Positions 1 through 14,300 of a stretch of 64,000 nt of DNA are shown in pieces; positions within the stretch are counted from its first letter, which is position 1; the number at the start of each line of letters is the position of its first letter. The notes under the pieces were generated by a model. The model was not told the origin of the DNA and searched no databases. It saw only the letters and a program-made list of their open reading frames with translations. Source of the DNA: Chytridium lagenaria (taxonomy: Eukaryota; Chytridiomycota; Chytridiomycetes; Chytridiales; Chytridiaceae); assembly GCA_025449115.1 (NCBI GenBank), contig JAHLKC010000001.1, positions 600,844-664,843 on the forward strand, in the 5' to 3' direction. The position numbers and the translations under genes were made by a program.

Positions 1-75
1 TAACTCTGACAGATGCGAAGCGTTATATGATAATTTGTGAAACATCAAGTTGTTGGTTGTTCCCCAAAAAAACAT

Positions 76-3000
76 ATGAAGAGACCCGAAAGCGACGCAG
101 GCTCAGAGAACTCGGATGAAAGGCGCACTGAAACCTCTGCCGTGGACAATGTGTCGATAAGCCTCTCCACTGGGAGTCTAAGCCAGTCTTCTGTAAAGAG
201 ACAAAAGCTGGAATCTCAAACGAAGGAAAATGGACACAGGAAAGATGGGAGTGTGGTGGTGGTGCTTGATGATAAGACTGAGAGCAATGAGGATAGTACC
301 GAGACATTCCATACCCCACCTCTTGAGGATGCGATTGATGCTCGAACAGGTTTGTTTTTGTTCACTTTTCATCTTTGAATGGGCATGTCCTTGCCACTGT
401 TCTAATGCCGTGGGGTTTAGGTTCGAGAACCTGCTGCAGCAATTTCAACACTCTTCATCGCCATCCGCTGTTATCGCTGAAATCATGCACGTGAGAAATC
501 AGGGAAGCGTCGCGGGCGACGATGGGTCTCATGCTGCGAATGGGTCGGAAACAGAAAGGAATATTTTGGTGATATCTTTTTGACATTTTTTAAATAAACG
601 AGCCTGTTATTTACTTGTTATTTTATTATTTTTTCCTTGCGCAGAACATTCGACAGGGGACATTTGCAAGAACATCTCAACGGCCCCCTTCTCCCGCCGC
701 TAGTTAGAGAAACCAAGCCTGTCATCCCACCCGAAAATTCACAGGTATAAGCGGCACGACCCCTACTCAGCACTCACCATTTCAATAGCCATTGTTTACG
801 ATATTCGTCTTCTTGGACATACACGAGCCTCATCAGAAAACGATCCAGTCCTTTATCCCGAAATCCCGGAACGTATCCGGGGAATATACCTGGAACTTCG
901 CACACAAGGACTTCTGGAGCGATGTCTAATGCTGCAGCCAAAACCTGCGAGAGCAGAAAGCGAAAATGGAAAGGACGACCCGCTTCTACTAGTTCACACA
1001 CCCGCACATATTAGGAATTTAGAAAAGTCAAGGAGTGAGGATCTTTTCGTAATTTTATATATTTACATATGTAGCTGAGGATGACGAGGGGCTACGAAAA
1101 CTTGCGAAGAATGATGAGGATATATTTTTCACGCCGGATACCGCCTATTGTGCGAGGTTGGCGTGTGGAGGTGTTATTGAGGCTTGTCGAGCCGTATTGG
1201 CGGGGAAGGTTGTCAATGCATTTGCGGTTATTAGGCCGCGGGGCATCACGCGGAGGAAGATAGGGTGGGTGCTTTATAACCCTAGCGTTCTTATTTCTAT
1301 TTCTTTTGAATTATTGTCGCTAATCTATATACCTTTTTTTTTTTAATGCATTTGATGATATTTTGCTGGGTTTAAGGCTATGTAAGTTTAAAGCGATGCG
1401 GTGATTTCTGGGAACATTCGCTCACACATTGTTGTCAAAGGGGATTTTGTCATGTGAATAATGTGGCGGTCGCCGTTTAAGCAGATTTTGGCTGAAGGGA
1501 CTGCACGGAAAGTCTTGATTGTCGATTGGGATGTACATCATGGTACTTCTTTTTTTCCCGCTCTGAATGAAAGTTCTGGATTTACGGTTTGTTGATGCGG
1601 TTTTGGCTTTTAGGAAACGGAACGCAGAAGGCTTTTTATTCTTCGCCGGACGTACTTTACGTGTCTGTACATCGGTACGAGAATGCGGACTTTTATCCGT
1701 ATGAGTCGATCGCGGATGCAGATCATATTGGATCGGGGTTAGGGAAGGGACGGTGAGGTTCAATTCCTCACATTTAAAGTTGCTTTGCGATGAAACTTCC
1801 CTTTTTTTTTTTTTTTTTTTGTTATTGATTTTGTTTTCTCATCGTTCCTCTTAGAAACGTCAACGTCCCATGGCCTTGTGCTGGCATGGGCGACGCCGAG
1901 TATCTCTATGTGTGGCGGAAGATTTTGTTGCCAATGGCGATCGAGTTTGAGCCGGATTTGGTTGTGGGTACGTTTTCCCGTGTGATAAGTTCTTTGTATT
2001 GATGTTTTGCAGTGTCCGCTGGTTTCGATGCGGCGGACGGTGATCCATTAGGAGGATGTAGAATAACGCCTGATGGATTTGGCCATTTGACGAGGAGCTT
2101 AATGGGACTTGCTGGAGGAGGGTTGTTCTTGCGTTAGAGGTATGTTTCACTTTTCTCCATCCGCCCTCCCCCTATTTTTTAATCTTTGTCTCGATATTAT
2201 ATTTTGTATCAGGGTGGTTATAATATCGAGGTAATCTCCAAATCCACTGCGGCATGCGTAAAGGCTTTGCTGGGGAGCCTATGCCACAAAAGAGGCTAAA
2301 AGAGCCCAAGATTGAGTGTATTCAGACGGTGGATACTGTTTTGAGTTTCATAAGGCCATATTGGAGTTGTTTTGGAAGTCGTCTGGTGGTGTTATTGGAA
2401 TTACAGGGAAGGGGCCAGCTCAAGGTACTGCCTTTATTTTATTATCTATTGGTTGATTTCTGATTCTCTATGATTCTATTTAGATCGGCTATATGAAGCA
2501 ACGTATCCATTGTACCTCCCTGTTAGTTGGTACAATCGGTCGGTGCTGATTGGGTTGTTGAATCTAAGGCCGCTCGCTCTTCCGCAAACAAAAATTATAC
2601 GGAAAGGTGTTGTTCATATGGGAGCTGTTGATGCGGATGATGTAGATGCACCTGTAGACCCGGTTCAGGTTTATGCGAGGTTGGTTTATTTTCTTGCTTC
2701 TTCTTGCGGTCATTTATGTTTATTCATTGATCGTATCTTTAACATATTTTTTAAAAACTTTACAGCTCGTCGTTATCAACAAACACTAACCCAATTATGT
2801 TAATGTTCCTGGAAAAGTAAGATTTTTTAATTTTTTTTAATATACCTGCTGACTCCCACTTAGCTCATGGACAGCGACCGGCGATCTTGCCGCTGAGAAC
2901 GTTCAGATCGTGAGTTATTTCATTCCTTGACTTTTCGGAATTCTTTCGTCGTCACTTGTCTCACATTCTTCCTCTCTTTCCTTAGACGGACGGTGCCTCT

Positions 3001-3654
3001 CCGTACTATCACGAATTCCTTTCGCGTGGCCATCCCATCGTGTCCACCGAGATCCAACAAGAGTTCTTGACAAAGCATTCGGCGATGAGTTTTGAGGACG
3101 CATTGCGGATGCCGGGGAGAGAGTTTACCGAGAAGTGGCAAAGTATGTTTTATACATTCATGGAAATTTTCTTCATTTTTTAACTAATGTGATATCTTAA
3201 AGGTGTTCACCGTCCAAATATTTCGTGCTTATCGGTGCGGGGAGGGGCTCCGAGGTTGTTCAGTATTTACTCCATAGATATGGTAAGTTTCCACAAATCC
3301 TTAATTTTGATATCTGTCAAGCTGCCTTATTTCTATTCAACTCACTCACTTTATTGCAGCTGATAATGAATCGCGTATCGTTGGCGCTTTACAATTCTGT
3401 CATGAGAGTCGGCCGAAAAAGGTCGTATCACAGAGAGGCCCAAGGCTTCTCCACACCTTTTTGTCAGGATTAAACCTTGACTCGACGAGCACCGAGACTG
3501 TTGGTGAGTGTTTTTTTTATTGTTTCCCGTAGTTACTGTAACTTACGCGCCTGTTTTAGATGATTCATCGTCATCCGTTGCTGAGTTGATGATTCGAAAC
3601 TTTCCGGCAGCTATTAGTCACATTAAAAAGAAAATTCTGACGATGACAGAATGA
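76..3654 (+). CDS. hda1: Class II histone deacetylase (Hda1-like), multi-exon
   Basis: Predicted nuclear Zn-dependent deacetylase removing acetyl groups from histone lysines. The chosen ATG opens an acidic/basic N-terminus with a KRQK nuclear-signal-like patch. The catalytic domain starts near 795 ([11 protein letters not shown], then [20 protein letters not shown]). It continues with a broken RPPGHHAE motif near 1237, [12 protein letters not shown] near 1443, [12 protein letters not shown] near 1525-1625, [11 protein letters not shown] near 1675, [14 protein letters not shown] near 1888 and [16 protein letters not shown] near 2015-2060. The tail (2490-3654) has [18 protein letters not shown] and resembles the Arb2-type C-terminal region of Hda1. 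Introns are short with GT..AG ends. Frame breaks of one base occur at about 1237, 1480 and 2120, each beside a conserved motif, so I read them as sequence errors. Family assignment is firm; exon borders are approximate. Confidence 0.88.
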
Positions 3655-4103
3655 TGGGGGTAGGAAAGAAGAGCGTTTTGGGTAAGGGTTTGGGGAGATT
3701 CGGGAAAAACGAAGAAATGGTGTATTTAGCACAAGCAATATAATAAATCGATAATCTTGCAGAGGATGATTTTGTTCCGAATTATACATTATTGTGAGTT
3801 GATGGACGTGATCAATTATCTCTGGAGATGGAAGAAATTAATGCTGATGCCTGGCCAAGGCTTCATTGTAGAATTTTCCATTGCCAGTGAGGTCAGTGAA
3901 AAATCGTGCATGTGGATCATAATAATAAACTTATCAGTTGTTAATATTTCACTTCGCATATATTTCAAACAATCAGTTTACGTTTTTGTTATCGGACGGA
4001 GTGCGTCACTGTTGCCTCATGCGGTAACCTTTATCTCCAGCTGCTCGTTCGGCTTCAGGAAGCATAGGAAATATATAGATAGTTGCGAACCATGGCAAGG
4101 CAC
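3655..4103. other. Intergenic, between convergent genes
   Basis: This stretch separates the 3' ends of the deacetylase (+) and the ABC transporter (-). Open frames of up to about 116 codons exist here but lack recognisable motifs. It most likely holds the two 3' UTRs. Confidence 0.5.
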
Positions 4104-7100
4104 TTAGAATGATACCCGGTCATTGATTCCCGACTGCCTCCAAAGCTCGAAGAATGGCCCTGATTCAGATGCAATCAGCTCGGCCGGTTTTCCATCCTCC
4201 AATATTCTTCCTCCTCCAGTTTCCCCGTCCTCCTTTGCCAACACCAACACCCTATCCAATCCTACAACACTCGCCAGCCGATGCGCAATCACAAGCACCG
4301 TCCATGCGGACGACCCAGCCTCAGCATCCGTCTTGGCGACTGACACTGCCCAATCCACAGCCTCCATGACCATCTTCTCTGTCTTGGGATCCAAATTCGA
4401 CGTGGCCTCATCCATGATCAGCACACCGCCACCTCCTTTTCGTCTCCTTGCTTCTTCAATCCCTCCGCTGATTTCGCCAGCCCTGCGCGGAGCCATCATC
4501 TTGAGGATAGTTCGTGCAACTGAGATGATCTGGCGCTGTCCCGCTGAGATGTTAGACCCTAACACGTCGATGGAACCATTAAGTGACGAGAGGGGCGAAG
4601 AAGGGTCGTCTTGGAGGAGATCAAACCGCGAAAGAACGGTGAGAAGGTCCGCATCGGTGTAAAGATTAAGTGGATCGAGATTTTCTCGAAGAGTTCCTCT
4701 AAACAGGAAAGGGTCTTGGGGAATAACGGCTATTCGACGACGCCTAATTATATGTAGAGTCAGATGATGCTCAAAGATCTTTCAACGCGATTGAGCATTA
4801 AAGAGAGTCAACTCACACATCTTCCGTTCCGAGTGCACACACGTCAATTCCATCAACCTCCATACGCCCCCTCCAAGGCTCCACAAGTCTCAGCACTGCC
4901 ATACCCAAAGTCGTCTTCCCAGATCCCGTTCGCCCCACCAAGCCAATCCGTTGACCAGGGCCCAACGTTAACGTTGAAGGATGCGGTGATAGCGTCACGG
5001 CAGGTGGCAGATGCGACGCATAGCGAATCTCTAGGTCTTTGAAATGAATTTCGCCGCGGCTCGGCCACTAGAAGGGAAGGTACCGCGTGTAAGCAGAAAA
5101 TGGAGAAGAAAACAAAAGGGAAAAAAAAACGGTATCAAAGGAGATCTTACATTCGAAGGTGGCCTGCTCGAGCGGATGATGCGTGGGGCCTCCTGCTCCA
5201 TATCAATGTATTCCTTGATCCTCTCAACACTTGTCATCGACATCTCAAGTGAGGCACTGTTGCGAACAAGCCACTGTGATAACATCAGAAAAAGTAATTT
5301 ATGAAAGGAATAAAAATCAGTATGCTTACTGTCAACACATCTGTCAACATCCCAGCATAATTCAAAGCTAACCCAAACCATCCTGCGTCTAAGTTTCCAT
5401 TTGAGGTTCCGACTCTACCTCCCATCGTCATGCCTACACCAGCTAAAAAAGCCACCAGCGCTCCCACGCACTCAACGCGGAACGCTAACCACCGATTCGT
5501 TGCCCAAAGAGGGAGAAATGCGGCATGATGGTCGTCAAGACGTCGCAAGAGGATTTGAAGGATGTAAGAATCGTGAGAAAATGACCGAATAGTTACGGCG
5601 CCACTAAAAATATGAACCGATTAGTACATACATATTTTTAAAAAAACTCTTTTGCAAGACTCACGTAATCGCTTCATTGAAGGATGAGAAGACTGGTGCG
5701 CGTGTTGACGATTCTAGTCGCTTGAAAGATCGAGTAGATGCAAGGAACTGCTTTGAAATGGGATAATAAAGAGCGGCTGCAACGAGCATATTAATTATAA
5801 TGAAAAAATTACAGCCATCATTTGAACAAAAAGGACCCGCAAATAAAAATAACGGAAATAAAAGTTCATGAATGTACCTATTGGAATGATCGCGATGGCA
5901 ATCAACGGTGCCGCCCACACCACTAAACCCACCACAAACAACCCATGCACTCCTTGCATAACCGTCTCACCCACGTTCCCCACAACTTCTTGATCCACTG
6001 TCTGCATGTCCCTCCCCAAACGATTCACCACTCTCCCCTGAGTCGTCCCCGAAAAGAATCCCCATGGCGCTCCCATAACCTTCCCCACCGCTTCCTCATG
6101 TATCTTTTCAGACGCACGAAGCGAATATGACGTCTGCACAACAAACCTCACGAACAGTAATAAGAGCGCTAGGACTGCTGAACAGGCATATCGCGTGAGA
6201 TAAGAGTTGAGGCAGACGAAGTGGCGTATTCTTTAAGGAAGTAGTCGTGAAGAAATGTTGAGGTGTAAGCGGCGAGGACTGAGAGAATAAGGAGGGTAGT
6301 GGAACGATGCCACCTGCAGCATCTATGTATGATTTATAGACGGACCATGCAACGCGCCAGTGGCTCCCTTCTCTTGATCATCGCCTTTTCTCTTATCTTT
6401 ATCGGTCCAACCGGTATATCACTGTCAATAACATCACGTGTTTCGTCGTGAGATCCCTTCAGGCTCTCTCGCCTTTGAGTGTTGTTCCTGACGTAACTTC
6501 TCTCACATCAACACCCGCTTCTTCAAATGCTTCCCTTACACTCGGATCTCTTTTGGTGCGTTCAAGAATCTCTTTGGTAGGGCCAGAGCAGGCTACAGTA
6601 CCGCCTTCACGAAGAATGATGATGAATCAGAGGAAGGAAGGCATAAGGGAAGAGATGCGGGCTAGCAACGAGAACTCGAGTTCTTTGTGAAGTTAAACGT
6701 GGATGTCGACATTGCTGGATGGGTCTGGGTGGAGGAGAGGAGAGAATTGTAGAGGTGCCGTGCGGTTTTAGCGTCGACGGCGGAGAGTACGTCATCCAAG
6801 AGAAGGATAGGAGCTTGAGAATATATTGCTCGGGCTTTACACGTTGAATGTACCAAAATATTAGCAGGTGGGTGTTATATAACACGTAACAAAGACATAC
6901 CTAGACAAATCCTCTGCCTCTGTCCGCCCGATAAATTTCTCCATTTTCACCAACCATTATAAGATCTCCTCTACCCTCTACCTCTAACTCTTCAGAATCT
7001 GCCATTATAACTCCCCGTCCAATGCGCAGGCCTTTAGGACAGACTCATATCTCCTCCTTTCAAAGAAAGATCCAAAAAGGATATTATCTCTCACGGTTGT

Positions 7101-10100
7101 ATTCAAAAGCCAAGGTTGCTGGGACACAAGCGCCATCGGTGTTGGCCCGGTGCGAAGGCTACGAGCTAAGGAGGTAAGTGGAGACACGCCGCGCCTCTTA
7201 ATGTGCGGAGCTCTGCATAATGGTATTGCGTTAAAATTAAAAGTCACAAGCTACAATTGAGAAAACGGGTTTCTTACCTCCTAATAATGCTAAGAGCAGC
7301 GACGTCTTTCCACATCCAGTCGGCCCAACAACAACGTCAGCTTTCCGACCGGAAAGTCCAAATTCAATCCTTTAAGAACCGCCTTTGTCCCGTCCTCCTT
7401 GTCTCCATGCGCAAACGTTGCGTCTCCTCTAAACGCCAACCCCAACGGCGGCACATCATCTCCAAGATTTCCTATACCCTCCTCCTCCTCCGATACTCGA
7501 AAAGAGTCCATCCTCTCAAACTTAGCCGCTCCATTACAAACCTCTCCAACTCCTCTTCCGCCAAAACGCCTCAACTCTCCCAACGGCAACTCCAGCCTCC
7601 ATCCATGCAACTGCTAGCTTTGGAACGACAACAAAGGGTATCGCAACGTTGTTGTACATGGTGAGTACTGTGAAAGCAGTTGCGGCGTCGATAGGGAAAG
7701 AAGAGGTGTAGTGTTGCACGAGGAATGTAAGGGCTGACGCGACGAGGGGCTGCCGCGCCAGAGGAGTTGGGTGGCGATAGTTGAGTGAAGGTAAGATCTC
7801 AAGGCGTGTAATTCTGGAATGCGAAGACGAAGCAGCTGAGAAAGAAAGAGGGGTTCCAAGAATTAGCTTGATAGTTTTTATGCCAGAAAAGATCTATGAA
7901 TCATCAAGGTCAGAGTTAAAAAGAGACGAAAATAAAAGACACCAAAGAGATGAGATATTAAACAGAGTGGGAGATAAAAGAAAGTGTCCCAATTAGAGAG
8001 ATAGCACATAATGAAAACAAAAAATAGCCGGCAACTAACCTCTCCAGCCGTGAAAGTCTCCCATCACTGGCGGCCATAACCTCCTTCCTCCATTTTTTTA
8101 TCCTCTTCCCAACCTCTTTCGTAGCCGGAACCGCCATCGCCAACGCCCCTATTCCCGCAAAGCCCCCCAAACCCCTACCGTCCCCACAAGTAACCCAAAA
8201 CACAACACCAGCAATACCGGCACCGAAATCGCATAATGACTCTGTCTAAACAATTGCATGATCTTTTCTGCATCTCCTGAGACAAGATTCGCTACACGTC
8301 CACCAGCAGCTGTACGTGTCCGAATGGCCTTTTCCAAAACGGCGGATGCGATGGCGGTGCGAATGCGCGCGTCGATTTTTCGGTTAATCCAGTAGAGTTG
8401 GGATTCACAGGCTGTGCGGGAAAGGGAGACGAAGAGAAGTGTGAAGAGGGCGCGAAGTATGGAGATGCGTTGGGTTGGAGCTGGAGGGAGGGATACTAGA
8501 TGTAGGAGGTGTCGAATGAGAAAGGGGTGGGAGAATAGGAGGAGATGATCGATGAGGGAGAGGACATATTCATATATGAGAGATGGGCGAACAAGGAGGA
8601 AGAGTGCATTTAGGAGGTGAGAGTGGGGAAATGTAGGGGAGGAAGCGGATTGCTTGCGTCTAGATTGCAGCAATAGGGAAGGTGAGTAATGACATCGTTA
8701 TCGCTCAACTTACAGAATATCCCGAAACGTTCCTGCAACATTTTCCGCCTTTTCTTCCTCACCAACTTCCCACAACTCATCCACTCCTGAAAACGGCTCT
8801 TCAAAGCCCGTCTCATTAACGGATTCATCCACGAAAACGATATCATTGACAGCCATCCCGCCCTCTTCTTCCCCAAGTTCTTCCACTCACTGTCTTTCTC
8901 ACGTGTTTTGTAGCCGACACATTCCGGAGGACGAGTAGAAGAAGTGTGCAGGAAAGTAGAAGGTGAGCGCCTACAGATATAGGTGAAGACTCGATAGGAT
9001 GTCACGAAATCGTAATACATGCAAGAGTGAGGAGAATGGGGAGAGGAAGCAGAAGGTGATGCGGAGTTGGCGCCGTTCGAACGGCCAATATAATATGAAT
9101 CTACGAATTATGTCAGTATTAAACAAAGGGCCGTGGAAAACCCGTACGATTACCTTTGTTGAGGTCTCCATCATCCATACAACCAACCTCCCCACCAGGG
9201 TTTCCTGGAGGCCCATCCAACGACAGCCCTCTTATCGCCATCAACCCGTCATCCCCACCACGCATCGCATCATCCACTTCCATACCCAGTCCTCATGCCT
9301 CTTACTCGACTGGGCCGAATCTCGCTTCCTCCGTCCGCCAAACTCTGCATCCAGCGGTAGCCGCTCATACGGTTGAAGGAGACGAAAGAGGATTGATTTT
9401 GACGATTCGCGACGTAACGCGGTGAAAAGGGGGAGGAGAATGGGGAGTGTGAGGATGAGTGTTAGCAGAAATGGAACGAGCCAGACCAAATGCTTTTTAT
9501 GTTAGATGATTAGTTGGACTCTTTCAAGAATCACAAGGGAAAGGGAATATGCGTACATCTTGCTAATGCATGTTTCATGTATCTCTTGGCCATCTTAAAG
9601 TCTATTACATTCTAACGAAATGAAGCTTTAACCCATCAATTCGGCCAAACTTGTATCAATAGCGCAGTTTCTGCCTACCATCGACTTTTCTAGCGTAGGC
9701 GCTTTGCACAGGAACGACATGAATCCCGTTGACACTTTGGGTGCATCATTGATATTCTGCATGGCAGCAGTGAGTTTTCTTTTTTGTTTTTCTAAAAAAA
9801 TGTCTATTCAATACTATGCACAACACACAGACGCATTCCCCCATTATTCTTCCTCCCTCGCCCCCTCTTCCCTCACACCTGTAGCTTTTTGGATATACGG
9901 CAAAATCGATTTCCACGACCAGTATGCAGCAGCAGCGCCTAGAGGATACTTTAAGACCGAAAAAATAAATGCAACTCGTCGAATTGAGAACAAGATGTCG
10001 GTGGTATCACCGAACCCTTGCACGAGAGACACGAAAACAAGGAGAAAGTCGTGATGAGGATGGTAAGGTTTTGGCGAAATGGTGGCGGGAAAGAAATGGG

Positions 10101-10937
10101 ATGTGGAGGACAGTGGGTATGCCGTAAAGTGAATGGTAAGATACCATGTTATCTAATAATGTTTTATAAATGAATAGGCTTTTACATAAAAAAACAACAA
10201 CATAACTTTACATAAGAACATGGAAAAATATGCAGACTCCTACTTACCTGCGACATCACTGTCATTCCAAAAATGTACACTGCAGCTTCCGGTCTCTCTC
10301 CAGCCCCCCAACACCCCTTAATCCCGAGCGCCTCCAAACATCCTCTAATCACCTCCAACGCCAATCTCAACATTACAAACAGCTTAAGTTTTTTCACAAT
10401 CTTTGCACGTTCCCCAGTTTTATACGTGGTATCGTATGGTTCTCGTGAATGCGTCAGACGGTCAGTTAAGGGAATACCGTCCTCTTCATTGGAATGAGGT
10501 TTTTGATTTTTCAAAGGTTTACGGGTGGTGTAGAGGAGGTAGAAGTATGCGAGCAGGGTGCAGGTGAGAGGGACGAGCCAGGCGATTAATCTGTTGGGGA
10601 TAAGGTAAAGGACGTGAGACCGTATATCATCCTTCTCTATGGAGGTTTCGATAAGGCGAAACAAAAACAGAACTTTAAACTATTTAACTTGCTACTAACA
10701 CTTTCTGCCGACATGTATCAAAGATATCCCTCACTTCCTGATGATTGATAGGGTTCTACTCATGCACGAATTAGAACAGAACTGGATCATAGACACCACC
10801 AGATCAAAACAAGCTGCATACAGCAGCTATCGGATATCATCACATACCTTGGAGTAGGATTCTGCTCTGCATATAAAGCTGGCGGGATCATATGTGTTGT
10901 ATCCTAACTGAAACGTAGGCGGTAGATCCTCGCTCAT
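4104..10937 (-). CDS. ABCC/MRP-type full ABC transporter, multi-exon
   Basis: ATP-driven membrane exporter of the multidrug-resistance-associated family, which typically moves glutathione conjugates and other organic anions, often into the vacuole; the substrate here is unknown. From the N-terminus (ATG at 10937, [10 protein letters not shown]; exon ending at a GTATGT donor near 10849): a TMD0-like set of helices (10664-9240), the linker motif [14 protein letters not shown] (about 8800), TMD1 (8673-7540), NBD1, TMD2 (6150-5230), NBD2. NBD1 has a frame-broken Walker A ([11 protein letters not shown], about 7318), the Q-loop [30 protein letters not shown] (about 6925) and Walker [19 protein letters not shown]2 has [19 protein letters not shown] (about 4930), [25 protein letters not shown] and the H-loop VIAHRLASV. 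One-base breaks lie at about 8165, 7324 and 6936, all in homopolymers. All catalytic motifs are otherwise intact. Confidence 0.9.
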
Positions 10938-11327
10938 GCCTTTGATTCCAGAGAATTGTAATCCCAAAAATTGATGTGGGCTTGCAACACAGGAAAATCG
11001 TTTCGTCATAACGACAGAACACCACGTACAACGTTAAGCGAGATTCTAACGGATTAAAAAACTGCAAGTTAAGAGAGAACATCAAAGAGTCTATACAAGT
11101 ATGACAACAGTAAAGCTAAATGATGATGATAATATTTATATATATAGTCTTTACACAAAACCAGGAACAAACCCCATGAAACCCACACCCATAGAAACAC
11201 GCGCCTCATACACAATCCACACCCAAAAGAGGTCGACACAAATAGAGCACAGCTCAAATACATAGATTCCCTTAAACTAAAGCCAGATTTAAACTACAAA
11301 ATAAAATAAATTCAAACACAACAAAAA
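10938..11327. other. Intergenic spacer between two minus-strand genes
   Basis: AT-rich spacer between the transporter's 5' end and the 3' end of the acyltransferase. It probably carries the transporter promoter, but I see no clear TATA box or defined motif. Confidence 0.4.
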
Positions 11328-14300
11328 TCACGCTAAAATGCTTCCCTCAAACCCACACCGTTCAGCCATCGCCTCCAACTCAGTAAGCAAATACTCTTTC
11401 ATGGCACCAGGATGTCGAATCATCGCATCCGACGTACAGAAATTTCTATAAAGACATCCATCAATATCTCTGTAAAAAACCCAAACACACTCACGCATAG
11501 ATCTTTCCGTCATAAGAGACCATATTCACATGATGTACCATATTCGGTACAATAAACTGCACATCCGTCACTTTCGCTTTCGCAACATAAACCGTCTAAA
11601 CCAAAAACAAACAACAACAAAACAAATCAATAAAAAAAATTCAAATCTGGTGGGTTCCTCTACCTCCTCCATCCCTGGAACATTTGCTAAAACACATGTA
11701 TGTGAAGCTACAACGTCTACGGCAATCTTGGATTGCACTTCGTCCCCTAACCATTCCGATGTCCATTTTTGGAGTGTAAAGGTGGCTTCGGCTTCAGGAG
11801 TTGACATGACGGATCGGTTGCTTCGGCTGTTGCGGCAACGCGCTCGAGTGGGTCCCCAATCGACACGAGGAGTGGGATCGACACTAAACTCCATCTAAAA
11901 AATAAGGAAGCAAAAGTCACATATCAGATCAAACCCAAAAGTATCAACTGCAAAAACTACAGCACGGGCGAAAAGAAAAGAAAAAAAAAAGAAAAAAAAA
12001 ATAATAGGATGCACAACATACCTGTTATGCAAAGCATCGGCTAAAACCTCTTCATCCTCCATCTCCAAATCCACCTTCTCCCCAACCCCCCCAGCAATAG
12101 CCCAAGGCACCAAAGCCCTCATCCTCAACCCTTTAAAAGGATCCTTCTCCCCCTCCCCAAACCCCTCCTCAAACTCCACCAAATACCTTCTAAAAGCCCC
12201 TGCAAGCGCCGCCGCAACCACATCCCCTCACTACAATCCCTTCCCCCAAGACTTCCCTGTCTCTCCAGCGCATCCCGCAATCCAACCCCAATAGCACGCA
12301 CAGCATCTACTTTAATCGGTGGGCAGAGCACAACCGATCGGGTTGCTCGGGACGCGCCCATGCACGTGAGACGACGCGTGGACCAGGTCTTGTCGGGACT
12401 GTGGAGAGCGGTCGTGAGGGTGTCGGTGGGGAGGAGCGGGAGGGTGGCGGCCCGGTACCAGCCGAGGAGGTGGCGGTATGTGGCGTCGGTGTAGCTGGAA
12501 AGGGTTTGGAAGAGGGTTGGGGTGGAGGTGGTAGTGGCGGTGGGGAGAGGGTCGCAAGTGGGAATGGTGTGACGGATGGGGTCGCCGTTGGAATCTGTGA
12601 AAAGGGAGGTGGCGGCGAGCATAATAGACATTCTAACAATCGAAATGTTGTTAATAAACGAATTTTGTTTTAAAGCCAAGACTTACCCGTCTCCCAATCG
12701 CATGGTGAATGTTAAATATCAAACAACTCTTTCCACCTCCCACATTCTGCACAGCATGCACATTCCAAAGAGGTAACGACTTGTCCAAAGAAATCTTACA
12801 CAGCGTCTTCATATACCTTTCCCAACCATTCAGCCAAAAAACATCAAGGAAATAAATACAATACCTCTCCATCCCTTCATCATCTTGAACACTCGATAGA
12901 ACAACATGCGGGTGAATGTTAAACATCTCGATCCTCTCCCACTGCATTCCAGACGCGCCAGTGCGGACGAGAACAGAGCGGAATCGGTCGAACCGCAATG
13001 CAAGACGGGTGAGGAGCTCGGCCTTGAGTCTGCCGATAGGTGGAAGTTGGTCAAGCCATAACACGCATTGTACAATAGTGTCCTATAAAAAATAAAACCC
13101 CCCAAGGTATCAAAGTTGTTTCAGTATACAGGAAAAATAATCAGGTTTCAAGCACAGCATTACATATGTGGAAAAAGTCAAAGAGACCGAAAAAGATTAA
13201 AGAGAAACACAAAAACGGAATAATTAATCAAGACACCAGGGACAAGACTTACAGGAATACCAAAGGAAGGTGGGAACCCCGTCGCCAACTTCTTTGTCAA
13301 CCAACTCATCTCCCTTCTAACAGGTCCATCCCTCCTCCCCTCCGCAAAAAGCCCTCGGCGGTCTCCTCTGCTGCATCTCCCTCCTCTTCCCAACCACAAC
13401 CCGCCGCCCTCCCTCGGCTCCGCAACCTCCACCCCACCCTCCCCAGGCGCATAAGGCAACTCCTCCCTCTCACTCTCCGTCTCCTCCGCCGCCGCCATCG
13501 CATCAAGAATCAACGTCGTCGGCTCCATCAACGACGTCGGTTCATCAAACACGAGAATCGGCGAACGAACAGGCGTCGCGGATCCCGCTGTCTGGTGCAT
13601 TCAGGGACGCGCTCATGGCGAGTGAAGAGAGGATGGCGTTTTCGACCACGGATTCGATGCTGGGGAGGCGTAGGGTAGGTCGTCTCGTGATGGTGGGGTT
13701 GCGAGGGGTCGGAAGGGACGGTTGTGGGGGAGGTGGAAGGTGAGGTCGTCGTCTGATGGGAGGTCTGCTGCGACGTTGAGGATGACGTGGATGTCGTTGG
13801 GATGCTCTGGTACAGGGGTTGGGGCGAGGATAAGGGTTGGAGGTATGTCGTCATCGAGGAGGTCAACAGGGTCGAATGGGATGGGTTCATGGGGTCGACT
13901 GGAATAAGGTCTGGAAGGACTTGCGTAATGACGGGGTCTTGGACAACTTGAGTTGCGAGAACGGGGTCTTGAATATTCGGGGCAATGGAGGGAAGTTCGT
14001 CTGCTTCGCCCTCTTTCGTACAGAGGTTCATTGACGGGTTCAGCAGAAGTTATGGTAACTCCATCACTAGCCGATACCTTTCCCCCAAAACATAAGTTAG
14101 CTCCATACCCTGGCAAAGAAAGCAACCGCAATAGACTCACTGAACCACGGGAACTCCTACGTCGAAGAAGATTGGTAAAACTCCTCCTCACTGGATTTCC
14201 CACACCATCATTCGCCCGACTCTGTTGTGCCGTTTCGCTTCCCCGTCTCCCACCCAACCTCTGCAACGTAGACTGCATAGCACGAGACATAGCCCCGCCA

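Noticed and set aside
1..3654. Deacetylase as a pseudogene because of its internal frame breaks
   Set aside because: All active-site motifs are conserved on both sides of each single-base break, and the same kind of break occurs in every large gene of the window.
3757..4107. 116-codon plus-strand frame between the deacetylase and transporter
   Set aside because: No start context, motif or codon pattern supports it; it fits 3' UTR.
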